Shown one piece after another: positions 1 through 23,100 of a stretch of DNA of 64,000 bases (its first letter is position 1; each line of letters opens with the position of its first letter). A program made the position numbers and the translations under genes. The notes below the pieces were generated by a model. It searched no databases, was not told the DNA's origin, and worked only from the letters and a program-made list of their open reading frames with translations. Location of the stretch: contig OU964922.1 of the NCBI GenBank assembly GCA_918807975.1, positions 28,632,329-28,696,328 on the forward strand. Direction: 5' to 3'. Origin of the DNA: Aplidium turbinatum (taxonomy: Eukaryota > Chordata > Ascidiacea > Aplousobranchia > Polyclinidae).

Positions 1-11310
<11,310 letters not shown>

Positions 11311-11408
11311 TTTGTTGTTCAGTGTCAACACAAATATTAATATAACACTGCTTAAGTGAGCATGTCCTGGAATTTAAAAAAAAAATGTTATATACATACC
11401 GTATATAG

Positions 11409-11433
11409 TCTTCAAATTACAAATTTGAAGACG
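11409..11433. repeat. Small hairpin upstream of TGR
   Basis: GTCTTCAAATT and its complement separated by 3 bases: an 11-bp stem about 100 bp upstream of the TGR start codon. Two nearby ATACCGTATATA copies flank it (11397, 11460). Function unknown. Confidence 0.4.
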
Positions 11434-11662
11434 ATGTTAGGTAAGCTTGAAAATTTTACATACCGTATATATATGTTTAGTTTAAATAAAATATTAACCT
11501 ATTCCACATTTAAAAATTGAAAAAAAAATTCGCACTAGAGGTTAACACAACCAACACACCCTACAGTCTACAATCTACATGTTCAAATTGTTAAAGGATG
11601 CTTTAATTGCAAACTTCACAGGTTTACAGTATACCAACCAATCAAGTAGGCTACTGTAATTG

Positions 11663-11843
11663 GGTTGGGTATTGGGTAACGACTAGAACATCACACAACC
11701 ATTGAAAAAAGAAGACTAATCGGGAAATAGTCAAATAGTTAAAACATCGCACTCTCGAGCTTTTTGGCGCTAAAACTAAAAGTGACTGCTGTACTTTCAA
11801 TTTTCTCTTTCGCCTGAGTTGTGTGATGTTCTAGTCGTTACCC
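11663..11843. mobile_element. MITE, GGGTAACGACTAGAAC ends
   Basis: Ends share GGTAACGACTAGAACATCAC; exact 8-bp duplication TGTAATTG (11655-11662, 11844-11851). The left end carries an extra GGTTGGGTATT before the motif. A second family copy lies at 12839-13059. Both are between the divergent TGR and sideroflexin genes. Confidence 0.75.
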
Positions 11844-12369
11844 TGTAATTGTTTAGTCTTCAAATCTCGGTTCTTTTTTTTTCTGTAGCTGCTTCCTATT
11901 GTGACATCACGCTCGTAACCACGATAACCAAAATATTTTTAAACAGAATCAGCTGACTATCCACACAGTTCAATTCAACAATCAACATATCTGTCAAAAT
12001 TTCTCACTGAAAAGCTTCCACAGTTCCACAAGACTTGGATACCAGAAGTTCTAACATCACGTGCCTATCAACGCGGTAAATCTTTCTAAATTGGTGTTGC
12101 CAGACGTACACAAATAAACTTTTTCCAATATCTTTTTGATACAATGTTTTTTTGTTTGTTTATTTTTATCCTGCATTGCGGGAAAGCGGACTTGAGCGCT
12201 ATGCATCGGTGTACGCCTTCCAACATACACCTGACCCACGCTGTAGCTGACGGCAATGTCTGTTTCCGGTTGTCTACTCTACTTATGACTTAAATTTGGT
12301 ATTACCCATTACTCGAAATCGATCACTGGGTAGAGGCAATTATCGTAAAGTTTCTTGCCAAGAGAAACA

Positions 12370-12452
12370 ACAGCAAGTGCGGGTGGCTGGAGTCGAACAT
12401 GCAGGCTCTCGACTGCGAGCCCAACGCGCTAACAAATCGGCCACTGCTGCCG
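12370..12452 (-). repeat. tRNA-derived segment
   Basis: Minus strand reads GTGGCCGATTTGTTAGCGCG (A box), then a GGCTC...GAGCC stem, then ATGTTCGACTCC (B box). Looks like the head of a tRNA-derived SINE or a decayed tRNA pseudogene. No poly-T terminator or clean acceptor stem is seen. Confidence 0.5.
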
Positions 12453-12838
12453 AATTAAGTGCTGACCAGTCTTCAATATCATTAGTCTAAATTCTTGGTG
12501 ATCTGCCCTTATTTCGTTTGCCGTTCATTTTTCGTTCTACTAGACTCCCAACACTTTCTCAGAAATCTAATTCGAGTTATATTTTACCTAAAAAAAAGTG
12601 GTTTGGTACAAATAGTTTAACTTTCGTGGTTGCGTGTGAAATAACCGGACCGGTAAAAATATTCACCTTGTCAAACTGGACTTTTGTTAAGTTTAGTTGA
12701 ATAACCCTGCCATGGACAAATTATTGATAACAACTTGGTAGGATTGAATTGCATAATTCAAAAGAGATTTGTAGAAACTGCAAAAATTGAACTTGTAAAA
12801 TATACAAATGGCAACTTCATTGTGCAACCATACATAAT

Positions 12839-13059
12839 GGTAACGCCTAGAACATCACACAACTAAGGCGAAAGAGAAATTTGAAAAAAGAAAACTAGAT
12901 GCAAAATTAAACATCTTGCTTTTCCTTTCATCACAAGTATAAAAGTAACTAATGTACTTTCAATTCTCTTCATTTTCGCAAACCATCATTTTTTTCCGAT
13001 TAGTTTTCTTTTTTTAATTTCTCTTTCGCCTGAGTTGTGTGATGTTCTAGGTTTTTTCA
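12839..13059. mobile_element. MITE, second copy of the GGTAACG family
   Basis: Left end GGTAACGCCTAGAACATCAC; right end GTTGTGTGATGTTCTAGG with a diverged terminus. Duplications TACATAAT (12831-12838) and TACAAAAT (13060-13067), one mismatch. Inner TTTCGCCTGAGTTGTGTG is shared with the 11.7-kb copy. Confidence 0.65.
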
Positions 13060-13204
13060 TACAAAATGTATTTGTATTTTGTATCTCAGTCAAACTTGGA
13101 CTGTTTTGTGGAATTTGCGAAGCTCGGAATTAGACAAAGTTTACCTTTTTCAAAAAAGTCTTTAACGGAGAAAAGAAAATTGTGATGACCTGGGTTCATT
13201 TGAT

Positions 13205-14579
13205 CAGTGTTGTCAGATTGGGCGATTTATCTGCAATTGGGCTACTTTTAGTTCGGCTTGGCACCAAAAAATGTTGGTTTGCGACTTGCGCTTTTTTGGG
13301 CTACTTTCAGTCTCTGATTTGGCGCGAGACGGCGCTTAAATTTGGCAGAATTTTAAGTTGTTTGACAGTGAATTTTGAGTTGGCAGAACTGAATAATTGG
13401 TAGAATCCGACCAGCCTTTGAAAATGTTGGTAAAGTTTCGGTTTATTACGGAAAAAATGACGTTATTTTTTTGATTCGGCATGAGGATTGATTTTACTGC
13501 TGACCATTAGCAGCTTTGACTGTTGTTACAGCAATGCTGTATTCATTTTCATCCGGGAGAATGGAAGGACTGACTGGCGAGTGGCGAAAGCGAAATTGCA
13601 CTTGTATCGAATATCGGAAATTATAGGGTAGTTATGATCTTGGTTTAGTACCGTACCATAATTTTTGAAGCTTTTATTGGTGTCTAAGCTATAAATTAAA
13701 GTGGGAAAAATTGAATGTCAGTGGAGAAACTTACTGAATGTAAACTGGTCTTCCTTGTATGATTAAAAAACAATGATAGATTCTTGTATTTTTTGTACCA
13801 AAGTGTACGAGTTTAGAAATGCTGCAGGGGAGTATAAATTTAGAGAAGTTGCTCAATTGGCACTAACAATGTAGCCTATACCAATCAGCAATGCATTACG
13901 GTAGTTGAGCGAGCCTTTTCGAGAGTTTCTGCAATCAAAACCAAACAGCGAAATCGTATGGGACTTCAACTTTTGTCAGCGATTGTGAGGATCAGAACTT
14001 TGCTGCAACAATTGGAAAAATGCTGTTTGATCCCCGGTCATCAATGCGGAAGCATGGCAGCTCTATATATGAAAATGAAATTCAGCAGTTGATGATAGAA
14101 TTTTGTTGGGTGTTGGTTCTTGGTAGTTCATCTGAGTTGACGGGCTTATGCTATGCATTAGCATCTACTATGGAACCATTTGTATCTTGAATTTGAAAAT
14201 AGGAATTTGTATGAAGTCTGTATAGCATTGGCTCGTCTAAGTTTTTTTCTATTGAACAATGCTTGATTCAATATTGAACATTGTACTTATTGTATATTGT
14301 ATTAATGTATGTATTGATGTATTAATGTATTGTAATGTAATGTATTGTAATAATGTATGTATTAATTAATGATGTATTGTAATAATGTATCTACACAATC
14401 AGCATGATGGACAAAGATGTTGCTTTGTCCATGACTCTTGGAGGCATGCCCAAAAACCCCCCTAGAAAGCCTGCGCCTTTGTTGCTCGACCGTCGACGTC
14501 GCAACTGCAAATTGGGCTACTTTTAAGTTGCTTTGGCGCATTTTTGGGCTCTTTTTTAAAAAAAAATCTGGCAACACTG
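13205..14579 (+). mobile_element. hAT transposon fossil
   Basis: Ends CAGTGTTGTCAGAT and the complement of CAGTGTTGCCAGAT; exact duplication CATTTGAT (13197-13204, 14580-14587). Plus strand ~13895-14035 encodes VVERAFSRVSAIKTKQRNRM then LLSAIVRIRTLL, a hATC domain of a subfamily different from the one at 5.8 kb. Most of the transposase is gone. Confidence 0.9.
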
Positions 14580-14958
14580 CATTTGATAGCTTTCATCTTG
14601 AAGCCAGGAGTTCTAAAAACTTTTTTTTAACAGATTTTGACTGCAACTGTTAACTTTTAGTCCAGAGTCTCAAAATCTCAGTCAACATTAAAACTTTCTT
14701 GAGATTCATGACTTGTGTTGTTAATTTAATGTTTTACAAGCAATGTATTTTTCATGTTTTTTCAATGTTGGTACATCGTAGTACAAAATAAAGTAGTTCC
14801 ACTCGGAGGGCAACAAGACCTTGTAAATAAGACTACATTCAATCTGGGAAAGTTTTGTATCAACCCTGGATTGTATCTTGGAAGTTACAGTCCCATCAAC
14901 AATACAAATAACTACGACATCTCCTTTGTGGGAAACTCAAAAGGTCCGTAATGCTTAA

Positions 14959-16850
14959 AAACAACGCAATAAAGCAGAAAGACAGTTTCTCGCAAATAAG
15001 ACTACTGAAAACAGGAGAATGCGAAATATTACGGCAAAGAATCTTAAATCAGAAGTTCGGTATGCCATCAAAAACTTTGAATGCAGACTAGTTGAAACTA
15101 CTGATGCCAAACCGTTCTGGCACTATGTGCGTTCCAAGCAAAAATCAAAAGTTTCCATTGGTCCTTTGGTCAAGAACAGCGATGGTGATTTAACAAACAA
15201 TGCAACTAAGTGTGCACAAGCCCTGAGTAACTTTTACTCCACTGTCTTTACCTATGAGGATACCAACCACATACCTTTTGCTCCTCCAAAAACCAAAGAA
15301 GAACTAGTCAGTTTCACCTTCACGACTGAGCTAGTATCGAGGAACCTGACCAAAACAAAAAATTTTGCCTCAACTGGGCCTGATGGTATCCCATACATTG
15401 CACTTAAAGCTGGTGGTTTTACTCTTTTATGTCAGTTGTGTCGACTTTTTCAGCTGTGTCTCGATTATGGTGACACTCCAGCACAGTGGAAGGTTGCCCA
15501 TGTAACCCCAATCTTTAAAAAGGGAAACCGAAGAACTCCTGCAAACTATCGTCCAGTGAGCCTCACAAGTTGTGTGTGTAAGTTAATGGAGTCATGCCTA
15601 AGAGAAGTCATCTGGCACTTCTGGGATGAGCGTGACCTTATGAAATCATCCCAATTTGGATTTATTCCACAATCCTCATGCACAACCCAACTTCTTAAAT
15701 TTCTGGAGAACATCACATCTATTGTTGATAAAAGTCAATGCGTTGATGTTGTCTATTTGCACTTTTCCAAAGCCTTCAATTCGGCTCCACACGAAAGACT
15801 AATGAGGAAACTGTCGGCTTTGGGTATAAAAGGCAATGTTTATTCGTGGATACGTTCCTTCCTTTCTGTTAGGAGTGAAGTCGTTGTGGTGGATGGAGAG
15901 AAAAGTGATCCGAAACCCATGATATCCGGTGTGCCTCAGGGAAGTTGCCTTGGGCCTCTGCTGTTTATTGCCTACGGTATATATGTCAATGACGCTGATG
16001 ACTACATTAGTCACAGCAACTTGTTGAAATACGCGGATGACATGAAAATCTACACAGAATTGAGCAGGGATGATCCCGATCTTGCCTCATCCCTGCTACA
16101 AACGGACTTGAAATTGTTAATGGACTGGTCTGAATCCTGGCAACTACAGTTTAATGTTGACAAGTGCTCCACTTTGCACTTTGGTCATGGCAACTTAGAG
16201 CATCAGTATGTTCTAGGTGACCTGCCAATTGCCCCTAAAAAGAGTGAAAAAGACTTGGGCGTCATGATAACGACTGATCTTAAAACATCCACCCATGTCT
16301 CGTATGCAGTTAAAAAGGCGGAGATGGTCCTGGGTGTTTTAAAACGGACACTGCTTAGCAGGGACAAGCATGTCTTTTTAAGATTATATAAACAGTTGAT
16401 CAGGCCCCACTTGGAATTTGCAGTGGCGGCTTGGAATCCCCATTCTGTTCGGGACATTGATTTGCTGGAGAGGGTGCAACAACGAGCAACAAAATGCATT
16501 CGTGGACTGAAAAGCCTAACCTATGAACAAAGACTGTTTGAACTAGACCTTCTCTCGTTGGAAAAACGGAGATTAATTTTTGATTTGACAGAAGTTTTTA
16601 AATTAGTACACAATGTTTCGGTATCACCATCTTCCAAATATTTCCTTTTTAACTCTAATTCAACCAGAGGTCATAATTTTAAATTGCATAAACAGTTTGC
16701 TCAACTGAACTGCCGTAAATTTTCCTTTGCCAATAGAGTAGTCGACACTTGGAATAATTTACCATATGCTGTAGTTAATAGTGTGTCTACTGCGATATTT
16801 AAGCGACATGTCGTAAACTATTTATGATTACAGTATGTCTTATCTTTTTT
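14959..16850 (+). pseudogene. CR1-type LINE, 5'-truncated ORF2 with altered catalytic Asp
   Basis: One open frame (ATG at 15019, open from 14959) to the stop at 16828; 602 codons from that ATG. Reverse transcriptase motifs in order: STGPDGIP, WKVAHVTPIFKKG, NYRPVSLTS, SQFGFIPQSSC, VYLHFSKAFNSA, SGVPQGSCLGPLLF, KYADDMKIYTE, then the CR1-style thumb and C-terminus (AVAAWNPH, RVQQRATK). The endonuclease half is missing, which is normal 5' truncation. Motif A usually reads LDFSKAFD; here the first Asp is His (residue 248) and the second acidic residue is Asn (254), so the enzyme should be inactive although the frame is open. It lies in the TGR-sideroflexin intergenic region. Confidence 0.92.
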
Positions 16851-17185
16851 ATTTCTTGTGATTTTTGTTTTCTCTTCAAAAATTTCTTATTTTTATTTAT
16901 TTATGTTTTCTTATCAATTGTTATTTGCGAGTATGTTAATGTTTTTCTCTGTAGTATTATGTGTACTGGACCAGAATACATTATTATTATTTAATATTTA
17001 AAAGTGTTTGTTATTTAAGATTTGACATTGGCATTTTTGTTAGATGATTTGTCATACTTTTTCACTGTATACTGTATTTTAGGCTATATCTATCTGGAAG
17101 AATTTTTTAATACTTAGGCTATTGCTTTTTGTGTAGCCTAAATAACCTGATTTTTCTTATCTATAACAAGACTTTTTTAATAACT

Positions 17186-20100
17186 ATGGAACGAAAAGAA
17201 GATTTTGTTTTAGGAGGATCAAAATATAATCAGGTGGGACCTAGGCTACTACTAAAAATGACATTGAAATAGTGGTAGTGGCTATTACTACTGTGATTAA
17301 GTAGCCTAATCATAAAATGGAAGGCTAAAGTTTTCAAGTTATTCACTTTAGTTTATAGACTACTCAATACATGCTTGAGTGCATAGTTTTGCGATCGAGT
17401 TGGAGCTTACACAATCGATTGAGTAGGCCTATAAAATTGCATGGTCAAGTACCGTAATAAGCTTGACCAGACTGAAAATTGCTTTCTTTAACTATGAATC
17501 CGCCCCGATAGCTCAATTGGTTAGCGCGTCACTTCTGGAACAAAGAATCTTCAAGATCAAGTGATGCTGGTTCGACTCTCGGGGTGTGTGCTTGAGCAAC
17601 GCACGTTAAGGACTGCTCTCCATTCAGCGGCATCTCATGGATGGAATAGTTCCCAAGCAACAAGACTTCAACAATCGGAAACTTTACTTTGTCAAACTCG
17701 GTGACCGGGCCTGCGTCAGTGATTCAAAGCCTCTACAAGTATGCGGAACTGCCAGGATTAAGCTCTGCAAGAAGCTTTTCCAGTTTGAGGATAAAGATTT
17801 AATCAGTCAATTCAAAACCAATTGCATAAATGCTTGAGTGCATAGTTTTGCGATTGAGTAGGCCTGTCTATAGAATTGCATGGTCAAGTAATTAAGTTAA
17901 ATGAAAGCTTGACCAGATTGAAAATTGCTTTTTTTAACTGTGAATTCAAAACCAATTGCATAAATGCTTGAGTGCATAGTTTTGCGATTGAGTAGGCCTG
18001 CCTATAGAATTGCATGGTCAAGTAATTAAGTTAAATGAAAGCTTGACCAGACTGAAAATTGCTTTTTTTAACTATCAATTCAAAACCAATTGCATAAATG
18101 CTTGAGTGCATAGTTTTGCGATTGAGTAGGCCTGCCTATAGAATTGCATGGTCAAGTAATTAAGTTAAATGAAAGCTTGACCAGACTGAAAATTGCTTTT
18201 TTTAACTATCAATTCAAAACCAATGCATTAATCAATCAAGTTCAGTCACAGACTAGTTTTCATGTTTCATATTACAGTAAAATCAACTTTCTGACGGTTA
18301 CAAACTGTGCACATTCTTCCCCAATAAATACAACCAAGCATCATGGTGGCCAACTTCAAACTTTGTGCTTGTTGTCTTGCATTTCTAAATTGAGAAAACG
18401 ATGGTCATTGGTTTGAGACCAGTTTCGTAAGCTTGCGTTTCTGCTAATTTTAATATATGAGGAAGAGCACTCAAACCCTGTATGTGTAACTTCATCTTAG
18501 CTGTTGTTTTTTAAGAATTAATTTTAACTACCACTATATATATGTTTTTCGATTACATTATTGACTAATTTATTTTTAGGCCACCTTTAGTGGAAGATTT
18601 CTACACTTCTTGGACGTCATTGATCCAAGAACTTTATTTACATCCGACGTGGATGCAAGAAGATCTGTTGAGATCTTAAAAGAATACAGCAATGGTACCC
18701 TTCCTTCTGATGTTACCAATGATGATTTGTGGAGAGCTCAAAAGATAAAACAGGTTACCTGACATTTGGTTGTCATAGGAAAGTTTGTGTTTACTAATTT
18801 TTATTCTTATACCAATATTTTGCTATTTCATCCAGTCTATTTCTGATGTTTCTGTTAGAGAATTTTTTTGCTCGTATAGTTATATAGTATAAACAATCGT
18901 TTGTATGAAAACAACCTAGTCTTTTTCACTCTAGCAACAGGAGCCAATGTTCTACCAAGGGGAAAAAGAACTTTGCTAGCTATATTACTAGGGATGAGCA
19001 AAATAGAATAATTAGCTATTGTAGAATCCAGGTATATATCTATTCTACAATAATTGGCAGTTTTTTACCATCGACACATTTTAATGATTTTACAAAAACA
19101 ATAAACATCACAAAAATTGCTTATTGTAGTAGGCTATAACAAATTTAGAATTTCTGAATGTTCACCAGTCAAACGGCATCTCAACTTGGTGGCAGTTAAA
19201 CCTACACTCGAAAAACGTCTCCCTGAAGAAGCAGATGTGGCAGGTACACAAACATATTTTGAAACTAACTGAAATAAACAAGAAAATTGGTTTTTGTTTG
19301 CTTTCCACCAAACAGGGCGTTTTCAACAGATGTAGTAGATGCTTTTCGTCGTCGTCTGAGCTTCTGGGGCTGATGGTCTATCCTTGGAAGATGCTTTTAA
19401 CAGATAGGTATCTATTTCTGAAGGTGGGGAAGCCAAATTTGCTGATTCATCTTCATTACTGCATGTAGCATCTTCAATCCCACAGCTCAACAAGTCGTCT
19501 ATGTCACTGTACTGGCATAGTAAAAGCTAAGACAAAGCCAGCCACTCGTACGTACTTCCACAAGACTGAAAACTGCAAAGTCTGTTGACAAGAAAGATCT
19601 TTTTAATGCAAACAAGATTTTAATGCGACCAGACAGAGTGGTACGAAGTCGATTGTTATAGCAGTTTCAATTATCCGATTGCTTATGCATTTTTGAAACC
19701 GGTTAGGCTTCATCATCATCATCATCATAATCCATCGTCGGTTTGTTCCCCACTAGTGGGAGTGGCCGATTGTTTCCGCGCAGCAATTGTCTTAATCCCT
19801 TTTCTCCATTTCACCCTGTCCCTTGCATCTTCCTCCTTCAGTCCGACTTTTTTAAACTCATCCTTCACTTGTTGTTTCCACGTTCTTCTTGGACGACCAC
19901 GTTTCCGTTCACAACCGGTTATTCCATATTCGGTATTCTATTTTGCCCATCCCTATATATTACTACTACTACACTACTTAGCTATAATTAAATTAATTTT
20001 GAAGCAAAGGGATTCATGTAATTGGTGACCTATGCTAATAGGTTTATCATATAACGTTCAAAAACCTCTATCAGTAAGATCCTTACGCTGTAGGATTTAA

Positions 20101-23100
20101 TTTGAAAACAGTTTTTTTCATGCATTTTAAGATTATTTTCAAATATAAAACTAGAAAGCATTTAAAGGTAGTACAAAATTTATTCTCTGGAACTATTATT
20201 TTACATATTATAATCGCTATCTTTATGCAGTACAGTTCATACAGGGGTGAAAATGTGTGATGTCCATCAATAGGTTCAATCTACTACAGCAAGATATGCT
20301 ATGGAATAGGATAATATTTTTGTTGCTGTTATGACTAATGTGTATTATTATCTGGTAAACTAGTGTGTAGACTAATGCTCAATATGTTTTCGTGCATATT
20401 TATAATTTACCTCTATGCATTTTTCACTAAAGTAGTTTGTATCTATCTACTGCACATTATGCAAAAATTGTTCAATGCTTTCCGTGGAAAATTTAGGTCA
20501 TAAATTCATGGGTCATTTATCCTTTTTAAGGCAATATTTCATCCAGACACTGGAGACAAAGTGCCGATGCCCTTCAGAATGTCTGGTTTTGTACCATTTG
20601 GAACTCCGATTGTTGTTGGTCTTCTCTTACCAAATCAAACTCTTGCAAGTTCTGCGTTCTGGCAATGGCTTAATCAAAGTCACAATGCTTGTGTAAACTA
20701 TTGCAATCGGAATGCGTCTCAGGTGGGATGTTAACTTGCATAAACAAATGCATAATTTTCAACATGTATTATTTTTGATTGAAAATGGAAATTAATGTTT
20801 CTGTGCTATATTTTCCCATTACCGGAATCTAAGTTTTCAAAAGCAGATAGTTGTAGAGAGATAGCCGAAGTGCTAATATCTATGATTGATCACCTTTTTA
20901 TATTTCTATCATGTCATAAAAAGAGTTAAAAAGGAAGTGCATTAATGTGTGCATTAGAGTTTCTTGTGGATGTTTATAATCATCGGCAATGTTATTATGT
21001 TACAGAAAACCTCCACAAAGGACATAGCTCTTGGCTACGTCGGAGCTGTCACTAGCGCGGTTGGAATTGCTCTTGGCCTCAACATAATGCTAAAGAAAGC
21101 AACCAAATTAAAACCCGTGACACGCTCCCTAGTTCAAAGATTCATACCCTTTCCTGCAGTAGGCAAGAAGAGTGTTTATTACTTATCACTATTTTCTAAT
21201 GTTTGTGTGTCTTCGCTGTCGAATATCTGTCGCTGACAACCAGTTGTAAAGTTACTGTGGATATTTTAGACATAAACTAGTATTATACTAGTAGATTCCA
21301 ACTATACAGAATCTCCTTTGCAATTGTTAAAATTTTTTAATTGGTTTTGGATGGATTTGATGCTATCCAACAGGTCACAGTGTAGTTGTCATCAATATCG
21401 ATTTTATTCAAGGATTATAGTTCTTGCGGAACTGCAAGTCACTTGGGAATGCGATTTCCAATCTCCCTGTTCCCTTGTGTGATGTTTAATGAACAGTTGA
21501 ACACTGTGTATCGATTCTGTGTCTTGATTATTAAAAAATTGATTTGGCATATTTTTATCCTTAGTTTTGAGCATTTCGATTCTTCTCATATTTTTGTGGG
21601 TTTTTGATGACATCACTTAAAATTTGTAGGCTTTCTTTGGGAGTATGCATATTTGCATACTAATGTTAGACTTATTAAGACTTTGTTTGGTTGTGTGCCG
21701 TATGGGTATGGTGAGTTGGTGACTCATAGATTAAAAAAAATGTAACCATACTTTGTATCATATATAAGAAAAATACTAACGAAATTATTTTCACACGAGT
21801 CAGTAATAACACCTACCAGAAGATATTTCATTTTCTTAATATATAAGAAAAAATATGTTACTTTTTTATGCGAACTTTGCATATTACAGTATCTAACCTT
21901 ATTGTGTACTGTAAATCAAGCTACACATAGCCAATGCGGTTTTTTGTTTAATCACGCATTTCAACATTATCATATAAATTCGTTTTAACTGTCTTTTGAT
22001 CATATCTAGCTGTTGCAAGCGTGTGCAATGTTGTGCTGATGAGACATTCCGAGCTCTTCAGTGGGATCGAGGTGACTGACTCTGATGGCAAAGTTATAGG
22101 TGTGTCCAAAAAAGCTGCTGCGAAAGCACTGAAGGAAACAGCTGCCACGAGAGCATTTTTACCAGCTCCTATTCTTCTCATACCTCCAGCAATGATGACT
22201 TTGTTAGAAAGGTATATTTGATATTTGTTTTAAATCAAGATAAAATTAATTGGTAAGGATTGCAGTGTCACCTTTACTCATGCTGCGGTAGTTTGAATGC
22301 ATCTATCATTTATGTGTCGATCTGATATAGAGGGAAAACGTGGATTAGTATAGCAATGTTGCTTGGTTGAGATGCCTATGTTGTATTGTCAGAAGCAAAT
22401 TACACATTTTACTACGTTATTTTTACGTCTGTTTTTGTTTTTGACAGAATGAAATCATTTCAAAGATATCCTCGTTTAAATCTTCCTGCTCAGGTTGTGT
22501 TTACGACCTTATCTTTTGGGTTGGCACTTCCCTTAGCTATTGCATTATTTCCCCAAATATCGCAAGTAAGTGTCTTCGCTGACGTCTGCAGACTTTGGGC
22601 TAATGTAAATGCGGCCAATTTTGCTGCCTGAAATCTTGCTGATCCATATCATCCCTTCATTAGATTACACGCTTCGCTGCACAAAAACGAATGCTGCAAT
22701 GTCGCTTTGTGTGTGCTCAGCAGATACCTATTCAACTTAATTTGAACAACTTATTGTGCCTTAGCTTGCACAACTTAATTTTACGATCTGAAAAGGTACA
22801 GAGTTGACTTACTTTATAGCTTTGTTCACAAACCGGTCAGCAAATTATTATTTTTTACGTTGTGGAAAGACGTTGAATCAATACGAAAATGGACTGATTT
22901 GCTGACTGGGACGTTTTGCTATTTTTATTGAGGAAAGACGCTTTCAAAATCAATAGTTTCCCAGACAAAAAATCAACTATTTTTTACATTGAATAAATGT
23001 AAAAAAACGGTTGATTTGCTGTCTGGCTAAGTACATGACGATTTCATGGGTTGCATCGTTTCGTTTACATTTTCCGCTCAAAACGGATTGAGGTAATAAT

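Noticed and set aside
17821-18225. CRISPR-like array
   Set aside because: The 134-bp units are contiguous with no unique spacers, and the sequence is eukaryotic.
19693-20028. Protein with a run of six His on the plus strand
   Set aside because: It is the complement of the RTE-like LINE C-terminus, whose minus strand reads as a known domain.
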